Shown here: in pieces, positions 27,004-35,051 of the stretch
How positions within the stretch are numbered: the first letter of the stretch is position 1
Layout: each line of letters begins with the position of its first letter
Assembly: GCF_038066635.1 (NCBI RefSeq)
Contig: NZ_JBBUTI010000001.1
Coordinates: forward strand, 1-64,000
DNA length: 64,000 nucleotides
Reading direction: 5' to 3'
Source of the DNA: Ideonella margarita
GTDB lineage: Bacteria; Pseudomonadota; Gammaproteobacteria; Burkholderiales; Burkholderiaceae_C
Notes under the pieces: generated by a model
What the model saw: only the letters and a program-made list of their open reading frames with translations
The model's database searches: none
What the model was told of the DNA's origin: nothing
Program-made: the position numbers and the translations under genes

Positions 27004-27023
27004 GGCCCGCCTCGGCGCGGGCC
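27004..27023. terminator. GC hairpin between convergent genes
   Basis: GGCCCGC (27004-27010) and GCGGGCC (27017-27023) pair with a 6-base loop, between the SGNH-like lipoprotein and dacB. No T-run on either strand; probably a shared 3'-end structure. Confidence 0.4.
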
Positions 27024-27061
27024 TGGTCTGGGCGCCGGAATCAGGCGCGCAGTGTTGCAAC

Positions 27062-28498
27062 TCAGCGTTGCCGCTCCGGCGCATCCGCAATCGCCCACTG
27101 GACGACCGCGTCCAGCGCCGGGCGTGCGGCCCCTGCATTGGCGTGGTTCACCACCGCCACCACCACATACCGCTTGCCGGTGTTGCTCAGCACATAACCC
27201 GCCACCGCCGCCACATCGCGCAGCGAGCCGGTTTTCAGATGTGCCCGCCCGCTGGTCGCCGTCGAGCGCCGCAAGGTGCCGTCCTGACCACTCACCGGCA
27301 GGGAGCTCATCAGCTCGGACATGACCGGGCTGCTCCAGGCCTGTTGCAGCAGGCGGGCGATCAAGGTTGCTGATACCCGCGTTTCGCGCGACAGGCCGGA
27401 GCCATTGTCGATCACGCTGTCGGCCACCGCCGCGTCACCGAAGCGATTCAGCATCCAGCGTTGCAGGGTGTCGCGGGCATCTTCCGGGCGCACGGCGCCG
27501 GCGCCGGCACTGGGCCGGTTGGCCAATGCGAGGCTAAGGAAGAGCTGCTCGGCCATCACGTTGTTGCTGAACTTGTTGATGTCACGCACCACCTCGGCCA
27601 GGGCAGGGGAGATGGATTCCGTCATCAGCCGGGCACCTTCAGGCCCGGCACCGTCGCGCACCGCGCCCCCCAGCTTGCCGCCAAGCTCCAGCCAGATCTG
27701 CTCCACCAGGCGCGCGTTGTAGCTGTTGGGGTCGGCATAGGCCATGGGCCAGGTTTTTTCGCCGCAACTGGCCGGATAGGCACCGGCAAAGCGCATGCGG
27801 GCGGCGTCGCCCGTCTGGGCCTTCAGGGCCGTGCGCCAGTCGTCGCAGGGGCCGCCGGCCAGGGGCACGCTGGTGTCGGTCGCTACGCCGGCCAGCGGCG
27901 GGTCGGTGCCAATCACCGCGCGGCCGCGGGCGGCGTCGGGCGTGAAGGTGTAGGTCACGGCCTTGAAGTTCAGCATCAAGGCGTCCGGGCGCACGTTGTA
28001 GGGGCGGGTCGGATCGCCGTCAAACTCGGCCGGGTTCACGTTCGGCAGGTTGAAGGCGCCGCGGTCGAGCCAGATGTCGCCGCGGATTTCCTTCACCCCC
28101 AGTTGCTGCAGGCGGCGCAACAGCAGCCAGACGCGCTCCACGACCAGCTTCGGATCACCGCTGCCGCGCACGATGACCGAGCCGTCCAGCACGCCGTCGC
28201 GCAGCGTGCCGGTGGCCAGCAGGGGCGTGCGCCACTGGTAGGCGGGGCCGAGGCTGTCGAGCGCCGCATAGGTGGTGAACAGCTTGAACACCGAGGCTGG
28301 GTTCACGGCCTTCTGCTCGTTCAGGGCCAGCACGCGGCGGCCGCTGCCCACTTCCTGCACCATCACCGCGAGGGCAGATTCAGGCACCTTGGCGCGGCGC
28401 AGGGCTGCTTCGGCTTCCGGTGGCAGGCCCTCGCCACGGACGGCCGTGGCCTGCGAAACGAACACGATGGCCAGGGCGACAAGCGGGCGGATCCTCAT
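27062..28498 (-). CDS. dacB: D-alanyl-D-alanine carboxypeptidase/endopeptidase (PBP4)
   Basis: A 478-residue periplasmic class C penicillin-binding protein (peptidase S13) that trims or cleaves peptidoglycan cross-links. Signal peptide at residues 1-23. The three active-site motifs are present: SVFK (Ser69-Lys72), SNN (311-313) and KTG (422-424). The frame is open far upstream, but ATG 28498 gives the signal peptide; ATG 28510 is an alternative. It is divergent from tsaB with 79 bases between starts. Confidence 0.94.
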   Translation of the reverse strand: MRIRPLVALAIVFVSQATAVRGEGLPPEAEAALRRAKVPESALAVMVQEVGSGRRVLALNEQKAVNPASVFKLFTTYAALDSLGPAYQWRTPLLATGTLRDGVLDGSVIVRGSGDPKLVVERVWLLLRRLQQLGVKEIRGDIWLDRGAFNLPNVNPAEFDGDPTRPYNVRPDALMLNFKAVTYTFTPDAARGRAVIGTDPPLAGVATDTSVPLAGGPCDDWRTALKAQTGDAARMRFAGAYPASCGEKTWPMAYADPNSYNARLVEQIWLELGGKLGGAVRDGAGPEGARLMTESISPALAEVVRDINKFSNNVMAEQLFLSLALANRPSAGAGAVRPEDARDTLQRWMLNRFGDAAVADSVIDNGSGLSRETRVSATLIARLLQQAWSSPVMSELMSSLPVSGQDGTLRRSTATSGRAHLKTGSLRDVAAVAGYVLSNTGKRYVVVAVVNHANAGAARPALDAVVQWAIADAPERQR

Positions 28499-28577
28499 GG
28501 CGGGAATCATCGCACGGCTACACTTGAGGGATGCGCCGCGCCCCCTTCCCAGACACCCCTGCACCGAGGCTGCGCCC

Positions 28578-29300
28578 ATGAAGTTGCTGGCTCTGGACAC
28601 CGCCACCGAACACATGGCGGTGGCGCTGGTCACGGCGCCGGGAACGGCGCTCACGCGCAACCTGCCCGGTGGGGCTGCGGCCAGCTCGCAACTCATTCCG
28701 CAGGTGCTGGCGCTGCTGGCCGAAGCCGGTCTGCCGCTCTCGGTGCTCGATGCGGTCGCGTTTGGCCAGGGGCCGGGCGCCTTCACCGGTCTGCGCACGG
28801 CTGTGTCCGTGGCCCAGGGGCTGGCGTTTGGTGCCGGCCTTGGCGTGTTGCCCATCGACAGCCTGCTGCTGGTGGCTGACGACGCACTGGCCCAGGCCGC
28901 CGGCGACACCGTGATGCACCAACCCGGCTGGGTGCTGATGGATGCCCGCATGGACGAGATCTATGCGGCCCGGTACCAGCATGACGGCCGTGGCTGGCAC
29001 GTGCTCACCGCACCCGCCCTGTACGACCTGACCACGCTGCACACGCTGTGGGCGGCTGAGGCGCCGGCCTGGGCCTGCGGCTCGGCACTGACCGCCTTTG
29101 ACGGCCGGCTGGCGCCGGGCACGGCCCGCTGCTGGCCCCACATCGCTGATCGCGCTGCAGCCCTGGCGCGCCTGGCGGAAGCAGCACTGCAGGTCGGCCC
29201 CTTGCTGCCCGCTGAAGCTGCGCTGCCGCTCTACCTGCGTGACAAGGTGGCCCTGACCACCGCCGAGCGTGAAGCCGCGCGACGGGCCTCTGCCGCATGA
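28578..29300 (+). CDS. tsaB: tRNA threonylcarbamoyladenosine biosynthesis protein TsaB
   Basis: A 240-residue ASKHA-fold protein that supports TsaD in transferring the threonylcarbamoyl group to A37 of tRNA. LLALDTATEHMAVAL (3-17) and GQGPGAFTGLRTAV near 58-71 are the standard landmarks. ATG at 28578 is the family start, although the frame stays open upstream. Overlaps rimI by 4 bases (ATGA). Confidence 0.95.
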   Translation: MKLLALDTATEHMAVALVTAPGTALTRNLPGGAAASSQLIPQVLALLAEAGLPLSVLDAVAFGQGPGAFTGLRTAVSVAQGLAFGAGLGVLPIDSLLLVADDALAQAAGDTVMHQPGWVLMDARMDEIYAARYQHDGRGWHVLTAPALYDLTTLHTLWAAEAPAWACGSALTAFDGRLAPGTARCWPHIADRAAALARLAEAALQVGPLLPAEAALPLYLRDKVALTTAEREAARRASAA

Positions 29301-29818
29301 CGCCAACGCAGCCCTTCCGGCCGATGACGGTGCAGGACCTCGATGCCGTGATGGCCATCGAGCAGCGCGCCTACGCCTTTCCCTGGACGCGCGGCAACAT
29401 CACCGACTCCCTCGCCGCGGGCCATGAGGCCTGGCTGCTGATGTCGACGCCTGAGGCCACTGACGCCACCCGCCGCGCCGACCGACCCGCGCCCGAGCTG
29501 CTGGGCTACTACCTGGCCATGCCGGGCTTTGAAGAATTGCATTTGCTCAACATCACCGTCCGGCCCGAGTTGCAGGGGCGTGGCCATGCCCGCACCATGC
29601 TGACGCATTTGTCCGAGCGTGCCGTGGCGCTCGCGTCGCCGTTGCTGTGGCTGGAAGTGCGCGAGAGCAATGCCCGCGCCCGTGCCTTGTACGAGCGCTG
29701 GGGCTTCGAGACCGCCGGCCTGCGCAAGGGCTATTACCCCGCCGGCCATGGCCAGCGCGAAGACGCGATCGTGATGCGGCTGGCCCTGCAGGCCGATGAA
29801 CCCGAGGCGAGCCCATGA
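29297..29818 (+). CDS. rimI: Ribosomal protein S18-alanine N-acetyltransferase
   Basis: A 173-residue GNAT-family acetyltransferase; RimI acetylates the N terminus of S18. The acetyl-CoA loop lies at LQGRGHARTML (about 94-104), and LEVRESNARARALYERWGFE (in the region 116-135) is a classic RimI stretch. A ~15-residue insert around 55-70 is unusual but small. tsaB-rimI-udg overlap end to end, so all three are translationally coupled. Confidence 0.95.
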   Translation: MTPTQPFRPMTVQDLDAVMAIEQRAYAFPWTRGNITDSLAAGHEAWLLMSTPEATDATRRADRPAPELLGYYLAMPGFEELHLLNITVRPELQGRGHARTMLTHLSERAVALASPLLWLEVRESNARARALYERWGFETAGLRKGYYPAGHGQREDAIVMRLALQADEPEASP

Positions 29819-30702
29819 CCTGGACAGCGCGACAGCAAGCCATGCTGAAAGTGATGGGGCTGGCCGTGTGGTCGCCGCCGTCGGCCTTGTCGCATGCCGA
29901 ATCGCTGGATGCGGTTGAGGTGGCAGACACAATCGACAGCGCGCCACCGGCCGAGGCCTCACCGCCGCCATCGCCATCGTCCGTGCCCGTGACGCGTGAC
30001 CGCGCACCGGCTGGCACCGCCGCAGCCGCACCGGACGAGCAGGCCGCGCCCACCCGCGCGCCGGCACTCAGCCCGTCACCAGCGCCTGACGATCGCGCGC
30101 GCCACATCCTCACCTTGTCGGTCGACGCCCTGACGGCCGATATCCAGGCTTGCCAGGCCTGTGCGCTGGGCGCGCAGCGTCGCCACGCCGTGCCCGGAAG
30201 CGCGCTGCTGCCGGCCGATTGGGCGGTGGTGCTCGCGCCGCCGCAAGACGCTGACAACCAGCAAGGCGAGGTGTGCGTCGGCCCCAACGGCGTGCTGCTC
30301 GACAACCTGCTGGCCGCCCTCGGCCTGGCCCGTGAGGCGGACGACGTGGCGCAGCGCGTCTTCGTGACGCCCGCCGTCAAGTGCCACCCGCCGCGCGACC
30401 GCGCGCCGGAGGCCGCCGAGGTGGCGCAGTGCCACCCCTATCTGGCGCGTCAGCTGGCCTTGGTCAAGCCGCGGGTCATCATCGCCATGGGCCGCGTGGC
30501 GGCGCGCCAGTTGCTGGGCGTGGACGAGCCGCTGGGCAAGCTGCGCGGACAGGTGCACCAGTGGCAGGGCGTGCCGGTGGTGGTCAGCATCGAGTTGCAG
30601 ATGCTGATGCGCCAGATCCCCGAGCGGCCACGCGCCTGGGCCGATTTCTGCCTCGCGGCAGAGGCCCTCGCGGGCCAGCCGGTCAGGCCTTCGGCGGCTT
30701 GA
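29815..30702 (+). CDS. Family-4 uracil-DNA glycosylase relative with degenerate active site
   Basis: A 295-residue protein. A Pro/Ala-rich, probably disordered N-terminal stretch (about 40-95) precedes a UDG-superfamily domain. The four cysteines that bind the 4Fe-4S cluster in family 4 are present: CQAC (113-116), Cys190 (VKCHPPRDR) and Cys206. The two active-site motifs are not: the GE(A/G)PGxxED...PFVGxAG region reads as APPQDADNQQGEVCVGPNG (141-159), and the HPSxLLR motif reads SIELQMLMR (258-266), with no histidine. It may bind DNA without excising uracil. Coupled to rimI; converges with glmU with 20 bases of overlap. Confidence 0.8.
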   Translation: MTWTARQQAMLKVMGLAVWSPPSALSHAESLDAVEVADTIDSAPPAEASPPPSPSSVPVTRDRAPAGTAAAAPDEQAAPTRAPALSPSPAPDDRARHILTLSVDALTADIQACQACALGAQRRHAVPGSALLPADWAVVLAPPQDADNQQGEVCVGPNGVLLDNLLAALGLAREADDVAQRVFVTPAVKCHPPRDRAPEAAEVAQCHPYLARQLALVKPRVIIAMGRVAARQLLGVDEPLGKLRGQVHQWQGVPVVVSIELQMLMRQIPERPRAWADFCLAAEALAGQPVRPSAA

Positions 30703-32071
30703 CCGGGCGCTGCCAGCCGGTCAGCGAGACCTGCTTGGCGCGTGCCACGGTCAGCTGGCCCGGCGGCGTGTTCTTGGCGATGGTGGAGCCGCCGCCAATC
30801 GTGCCGCCCGCGCCCAGCGTCACCGGGGCGATCAGCACGCAGTTCGAGCCCACATGCACATCGGCCTCGATGGTCGTGCGGTGCTTGTTGGCGCCGTCGT
30901 AATTGGCCGTGATGCTGCCGGCGCCGAAGTTCACCCGCTCACCCACGGTCGCGTCGCCCAGATAGGCCAGGTGGTTGGCCTTGGCGCCGTTGGCCAGCTG
31001 CGAGTTCTTCACCTCGACGAAGTTGCCGATGTGCACCTCGGTGCCCAGCACCGCACCCGGGCGCAGCCGCGCAAACGGACCGATGAGCGAGCCGGCACCG
31101 ACCTGCACGCCGTCCTTGTCGCCGTCGATGTGGGTGAAGGGGTGGATCACCACGCCGTCGCCGATCACCGCATTGCGGATCACGCAGTGCGCGCCGATGC
31201 GCACCTCGTTGCCGAGCGTGACCGTGCCCTCGAAGATGCAGTTGATGTCGATCTCGACATCGGTGCCGCAGTGCAGCGTGCCGCGCTGGTCAAACCGGGC
31301 CGGGTCGGCCAGGCGCACGCCGGCGTCCAGCCAGGCGTCGGCCTGGCGGCGCTGTAGCCGGCGCTCCAATTCCGCCAGCTGCGCCGGGCTGTTCACGCCA
31401 AGCACCTCGGTGTCGTCACTGACGCTGGCGCTGACCACCGGCACGCCATCGGCCACGGCCATGGCCACGATGTCGGTCAGGTAGAACTCGCCCTGGGCGT
31501 TCTTGTTGTCGAGCGCCATGACCCAGCGCTTCAGCGCCGCGGTGGGCGCGGCCATCATGCCGGTGTAGACCTCGCGGATGCCGCGCTGCGCCTCGCTCGC
31601 GTCCTTGTGTTCGACGATGCCGAGCACCCGGGCGCCGTCAGGCGTGCGCAGGATGCGGCCGTAGCCGGTGGCATCGTCCAGCGTCACCGTGAGCAGCGCC
31701 AGGGCCTGGCCGCCGCTGGCTGCGGCCAGCGCGCGGGCGGTGGCCGGGGCGATCAGCGGCACATCGCCGTTCAGGATGAGGGTGGTGGTGGCGGCGTCAT
31801 CGAGCAGCGGCACGGCCTGCTGCACGGCGTGGCCGGTGCCGAGTTGCGGCATCTGCCGCGCGAACACGCGACCCGGGCCGGCGGCCGACGCTTCCACGGC
31901 GGCGGAACCATGGCCGGTGATGAGCACGGTCTGCTGCGGTGCCAGTTCATGGGTGGTCGCCAGCACATGGTGCAGCAGGGGTTTGCCCGCCAGCTTGTGC
32001 AGCACCTTGGGCAAGGCAGAGCGCATGCGGGTGCCTTTGCCCGCAGCCATGATCACGACGTTCAGCGACAT
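30683..32071 (-). CDS. glmU: Bifunctional UDP-GlcNAc pyrophosphorylase / GlcN-1-P acetyltransferase
   Basis: A 462-residue enzyme of UDP-GlcNAc synthesis, the precursor of peptidoglycan and lipid A. The N-terminal uridyltransferase domain has IMAAGKGTRMRSALPKVLH (about 6-24). The C-terminal left-handed beta helix shows hexapeptide repeats from about 255, with NFVEVKNS and KANHLAYLGDA near the acetyl-CoA site. Complete and of normal length. The stop lies inside the 3' end of the convergent UDG-like gene. Confidence 0.97.
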   Translation of the reverse strand: MSLNVVIMAAGKGTRMRSALPKVLHKLAGKPLLHHVLATTHELAPQQTVLITGHGSAAVEASAAGPGRVFARQMPQLGTGHAVQQAVPLLDDAATTTLILNGDVPLIAPATARALAAASGGQALALLTVTLDDATGYGRILRTPDGARVLGIVEHKDASEAQRGIREVYTGMMAAPTAALKRWVMALDNKNAQGEFYLTDIVAMAVADGVPVVSASVSDDTEVLGVNSPAQLAELERRLQRRQADAWLDAGVRLADPARFDQRGTLHCGTDVEIDINCIFEGTVTLGNEVRIGAHCVIRNAVIGDGVVIHPFTHIDGDKDGVQVGAGSLIGPFARLRPGAVLGTEVHIGNFVEVKNSQLANGAKANHLAYLGDATVGERVNFGAGSITANYDGANKHRTTIEADVHVGSNCVLIAPVTLGAGGTIGGGSTIAKNTPPGQLTVARAKQVSLTGWQRPVKPPKA

Positions 32072-32178
32072 GCTTCATTCACCAGGTTGCGCCGCCGGTG
32101 AAGCCCGGCGGCCAGCCTGTGATTATCGACGCCAGTCGGGCACTTGTCCGGCCCGGCACCGCGCCTGTCGCGGGGGCG

Positions 32179-32805
32179 TCAGGGCAGCACGACGCTGACG
32201 TTGTGCGGCTCGCCCTGCACGGCCGGGAAGTCCTTCAGCGCGGCGCTGAACAAGGCGCCCAGCATCATCGTGCCGCCTTCGGTGGCGCCGTCGTTGCTGG
32301 CGCGCGCTTCATACAGGGCTTCACCGCTGCGGCGGTCGCGCAGCAGCACGGCCACTTCGCGCTGGAACTCGGGGCGCACCGGCACCATGGTCCAGCGCCA
32401 GCCCGGACGCGACCACGGCGTCATCGACCAGCGCGAACCCCAGGCCGGCGCCCAGAACGGGTCGTCCCAGGGGGAGCGGTCCTGGCGCGACACCCGGGCG
32501 CCCAGTTGCACCATCACGTCGGCATCGGCGGGCTTCTCGGCCAGCTTGAAACCGGCGGCTTCCAGCGCGCGGGCGGCTTCGGTTTCGATCTGCAGCTGCT
32601 GCTCGCCACGCGCCTGCTGCGAGGGCAGCCGGTCGAAAGCGTAGGTGCTCGCCTTGCGCTCCGTCGGCCAGGTGCCGAAGGTGCTGACCTCGGCATTCAC
32701 GGTGTTCAGGGCGGCGCAGCCACCCAGACCCAGCGTGACGGCGGCCAGCAGCGCGGCCGCGCCTCGGAGGGCGCGGCGGGTGGCGGGGGATTGGACTTCT
32801 TGCAT
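32179..32805 (-). CDS. DUF4136 lipoprotein
   Basis: A 208-residue predicted lipoprotein (lipobox LGGC, Cys30) with the DUF4136 pattern: STFGTWPTERKASTYAFDR after the anchor, paired helices, then a Trp/Arg-rich segment (WDDPFWAPAWGSRW, ~113-126). Function unknown; related proteins are small outer-membrane-associated lipoproteins. It lies between glmU and ttcA, all on the minus strand, separated by 107 and 43 bases. Confidence 0.8.
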   Translation of the reverse strand: MQEVQSPATRRALRGAAALLAAVTLGLGGCAALNTVNAEVSTFGTWPTERKASTYAFDRLPSQQARGEQQLQIETEAARALEAAGFKLAEKPADADVMVQLGARVSRQDRSPWDDPFWAPAWGSRWSMTPWSRPGWRWTMVPVRPEFQREVAVLLRDRRSGEALYEARASNDGATEGGTMMLGALFSAALKDFPAVQGEPHNVSVVLP

Positions 32806-32848
32806 GAGAGGCTCCTCGATGTTGGTGCGGCCCCTCGATGCGGGGCCG

Positions 32849-33811
32849 TCAGTCGCGGATCAGACGAACCGGCTGCACGGCGGCACCACCTGCCGGGGCG
32901 CCACAGTCATCTTCGTCTTCGTCAAAGGCCTTGTCACCCTGCGGATCGGGGCGGCCTGTAGCTCTGACATCGACAAAGGGGAAAAGTTTCGTGTCCATCA
33001 TGTGCGACAGGGTGATGTTACCCATCGCGCTGAACATGTTCTCCACCCGACCCGGGTACTGCTTGTCCCAGTCGCGGATCATCTGCTTGATCTGCACGCG
33101 CTGCAGGTTTTCCTGGCTGCCGCACAGGCTGCACGGGATGATCGGGAACTCGCGGTGCACGGCCCACTTTTCCAGATCGGTCTCGGCCACATAGGCCAGC
33201 GGGCGGATCACCACATGCTCGCCGTTGTCGCTCACCAGCTTGGGCGGCATGCCTTTCATGCGGCTGCCGAAGAACATGTTCATCAGCAGCGTCACCACCA
33301 TGTCGTCGCGGTGGTGGCCCAGCGCGATCTTCGTGGCGCCCAGCTCCTTGGCCACACGGTAAAGAATGCCGCGCCGCAGCCGCGAGCACAGGCTGCACAT
33401 CGTCTTGCCGGCCGGGATGATGTTGGTGACGATCGAGTAGGTGTCCTGCTCCTCGATGTGGAAGGCCACGTCGCGGCTGCGCAGGTAGTTCGGCAGCACC
33501 TCCTCCGGGAAGCCGGGCTGCTTCTGGTCGAGGTTGACCGCGACGATGTCGAACTTGATCGGCGCACGCGCCTTCAGGTTCAGCAGGATGTCGAGCATGG
33601 CGTAGCTGTCCTTGCCACCCGACATGCACACCATCACCTTGTCGCCGTCTTCGATCATGTTGAAGTCGGCGATGGCCTGGCCCACCTGGCGGTGCAGGCG
33701 CTTGCTCAGCTTGTTGGCCTCGAACGCCGCCTTGCGGGCCTTGCGTTCGGCTTCGCTGACAGCGGCGTCGTCGGCCGGCAGGGCCTCGCGCGCGGAGGTG
33801 TCGCCAGACAT
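32849..33811 (-). CDS. ttcA: tRNA 2-thiocytidine(32) synthetase TtcA
   Basis: A 320-residue Fe-S enzyme thiolating C32 of certain tRNAs. The PP-loop SGGKDS is at 64-69, and the two CxxC motifs are at 139-142 (CSLC) and 227-230 (CSLC). The C-terminal tail is acidic and variable. The start ATG (33811) overlaps the folB stop by one base (TGATG), so ttcA is translated behind folB and the SDR gene. Confidence 0.96.
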   Translation of the reverse strand: MSGDTSAREALPADDAAVSEAERKARKAAFEANKLSKRLHRQVGQAIADFNMIEDGDKVMVCMSGGKDSYAMLDILLNLKARAPIKFDIVAVNLDQKQPGFPEEVLPNYLRSRDVAFHIEEQDTYSIVTNIIPAGKTMCSLCSRLRRGILYRVAKELGATKIALGHHRDDMVVTLLMNMFFGSRMKGMPPKLVSDNGEHVVIRPLAYVAETDLEKWAVHREFPIIPCSLCGSQENLQRVQIKQMIRDWDKQYPGRVENMFSAMGNITLSHMMDTKLFPFVDVRATGRPDPQGDKAFDEDEDDCGAPAGGAAVQPVRLIRD

Positions 33812-34209
33812 CAGGCCATCTCCTTCATGCCAAACACCTCGCAACCCACCGACTCGCAGTCCGGGTACACGTCCGGCTTCTCGGTCGAGACCCGCGCGGC
33901 GCGCACGTTCGGGTGCGCCAGCATCAGGGCCAGGGCGTCGTCGCACAGGGTTTCCTGCAGATGGATGTGGCCCTTCGAGACCCGCTCGGCGATGGTGCGG
34001 CGGATGAAGTCGTAGTCGAGCACTTCGTCGAGCTCGTCGGCGCGCGGCGTGGAGGTGGCCAGCGGCACGTACAGATCGACGTTGATCAGCACGCGCTGCT
34101 CGCCCTTCTTCTCGAACTCATGCACGCCGATGTTGATCCACACCTCGTAGTTGCGCAGGAAGAGGCGGCGGCAATCACGCAGGCCGGGATGGAGCAGGGA
34201 AGTTTGCAT
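33811..34209 (-). CDS. Dihydroneopterin aldolase-family protein (FolB/FolX-like)
   Basis: A 132-residue pterin enzyme of the FolB/FolX fold, acting on dihydroneopterin or its triphosphate in folate/monapterin synthesis. RNYEVWINIGVHEFEKKGEQRV and the conserved Glu in RVSTEKPDV are the family landmarks. ATG 34209 is preferred (AAGG upstream); a TTG at 34218 is possible. Placed between the pteridine-reductase-like SDR and ttcA in one tight operon. Confidence 0.88.
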   Translation of the reverse strand: MQTSLLHPGLRDCRRLFLRNYEVWINIGVHEFEKKGEQRVLINVDLYVPLATSTPRADELDEVLDYDFIRRTIAERVSKGHIHLQETLCDDALALMLAHPNVRAARVSTEKPDVYPDCESVGCEVFGMKEMA

Positions 34210-34214
34210 GGGGT

Positions 34215-35030
34215 TCAACCTTGGGCTTGGGCCAGGAAAAGCACGTCGCGCGCCTGGCCGGTCAGGTGCTGGCCACCATCCACCAGCAAGGTGGTGCCGG
34301 TGATGGCCGGGGAATCGATCAGGAATCGCACGGCACGCGCGATGTCGTCAGGCGTGGAGGAGCGCTGCAGCGGCGTCATGCGGTGCGCTTTGGCGTACTC
34401 GTCGTCATTCATCGGGCCTGACAGCATCGTCACCCCCGGCGCCACGGCGCTCACGCGCACCCGCGGGGCCAGCGCCTGGGCCAGCATCACGGTGGCTTCA
34501 CGCAGCGCGGCCTTGCTCAGGGTGTACGAAAAATGGTCCGGGTTCGGGTTCCAGAGCTTCTGGTCGAGCAGGTTCACCACGCAGCCCCGGCCGTCTTCGC
34601 CGGCCTCGGTGCGGGCGGCCACGTGGGTGGCCAGGGCCTGGGCCAGCATCACGGGTGCCGCGGTGTTGGCACGCCAGTGCAGGTCCATCGCGGCGGGGCC
34701 GGCGTCGGCGGCGGTGTCGTACTCGAACAGGCTGGCGTTGTTCACCACCGCATCCACCCGGCCGAGTGCGGCCACGGCGGCGGGCAGCAGCGCCCGGCAG
34801 GCGGCTTCAACGCTCAGATCGGCCGGCAGCACCGCCACGCGGGCCCCCAGCGCGCGCAACTCAGCCGCCGTGACCTCCGCGTCGGCCACCGAGTGGCGGC
34901 AGTGCAGGGCGATGTCGTGGCCGTGCGCGGCCAGGTGCAGCGCGATTTCGCGGCCGATGCGCCGCGCAGCACCGGTGACCAGGGTCACGGGGCGGGTGGG
35001 CGGCAGGTGGTCGGAGGCAGGTGTTGTCAT
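34215..35030 (-). CDS. Short-chain dehydrogenase, FolM/pteridine-reductase-like
   Basis: A 271-residue SDR. The cofactor motif is TGAARRIG (19-26) rather than the common TGxxxGIG; an Arg in this position is typical of NADPH-dependent pteridine reductases (PTR1, FolM). NNAS and the YxxxK pair (YTLSK) are present. Operon position next to a dihydroneopterin aldolase supports reduction of dihydromonapterin or dihydrofolate, but exact substrate is inferred. ATG 35030 is chosen; only 21 bases separate it from the divergent midA start. Confidence 0.85.
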   Translation of the reverse strand: MTTPASDHLPPTRPVTLVTGAARRIGREIALHLAAHGHDIALHCRHSVADAEVTAAELRALGARVAVLPADLSVEAACRALLPAAVAALGRVDAVVNNASLFEYDTAADAGPAAMDLHWRANTAAPVMLAQALATHVAARTEAGEDGRGCVVNLLDQKLWNPNPDHFSYTLSKAALREATVMLAQALAPRVRVSAVAPGVTMLSGPMNDDEYAKAHRMTPLQRSSTPDDIARAVRFLIDSPAITGTTLLVDGGQHLTGQARDVLFLAQAQG

Positions 35031-35039
35031 GGGGGCCAC

Positions 35040-35051
35040 TAGAATCTCGCC
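35040..35051 (+). promoter_or_regulatory. -10-like element directly before midA
   Basis: TAGAAT (35040-35045) ends 6 bases before the midA ATG. If used as a -10 element, transcription would begin at or next to the start codon. No convincing -35 is visible; no SD is present. Confidence 0.4.

Noticed and set aside
29815..30702. UDG-like gene as a decayed pseudogene
   Set aside because: Full-length frame, conserved cysteines and translational coupling to rimI argue for a functional protein.
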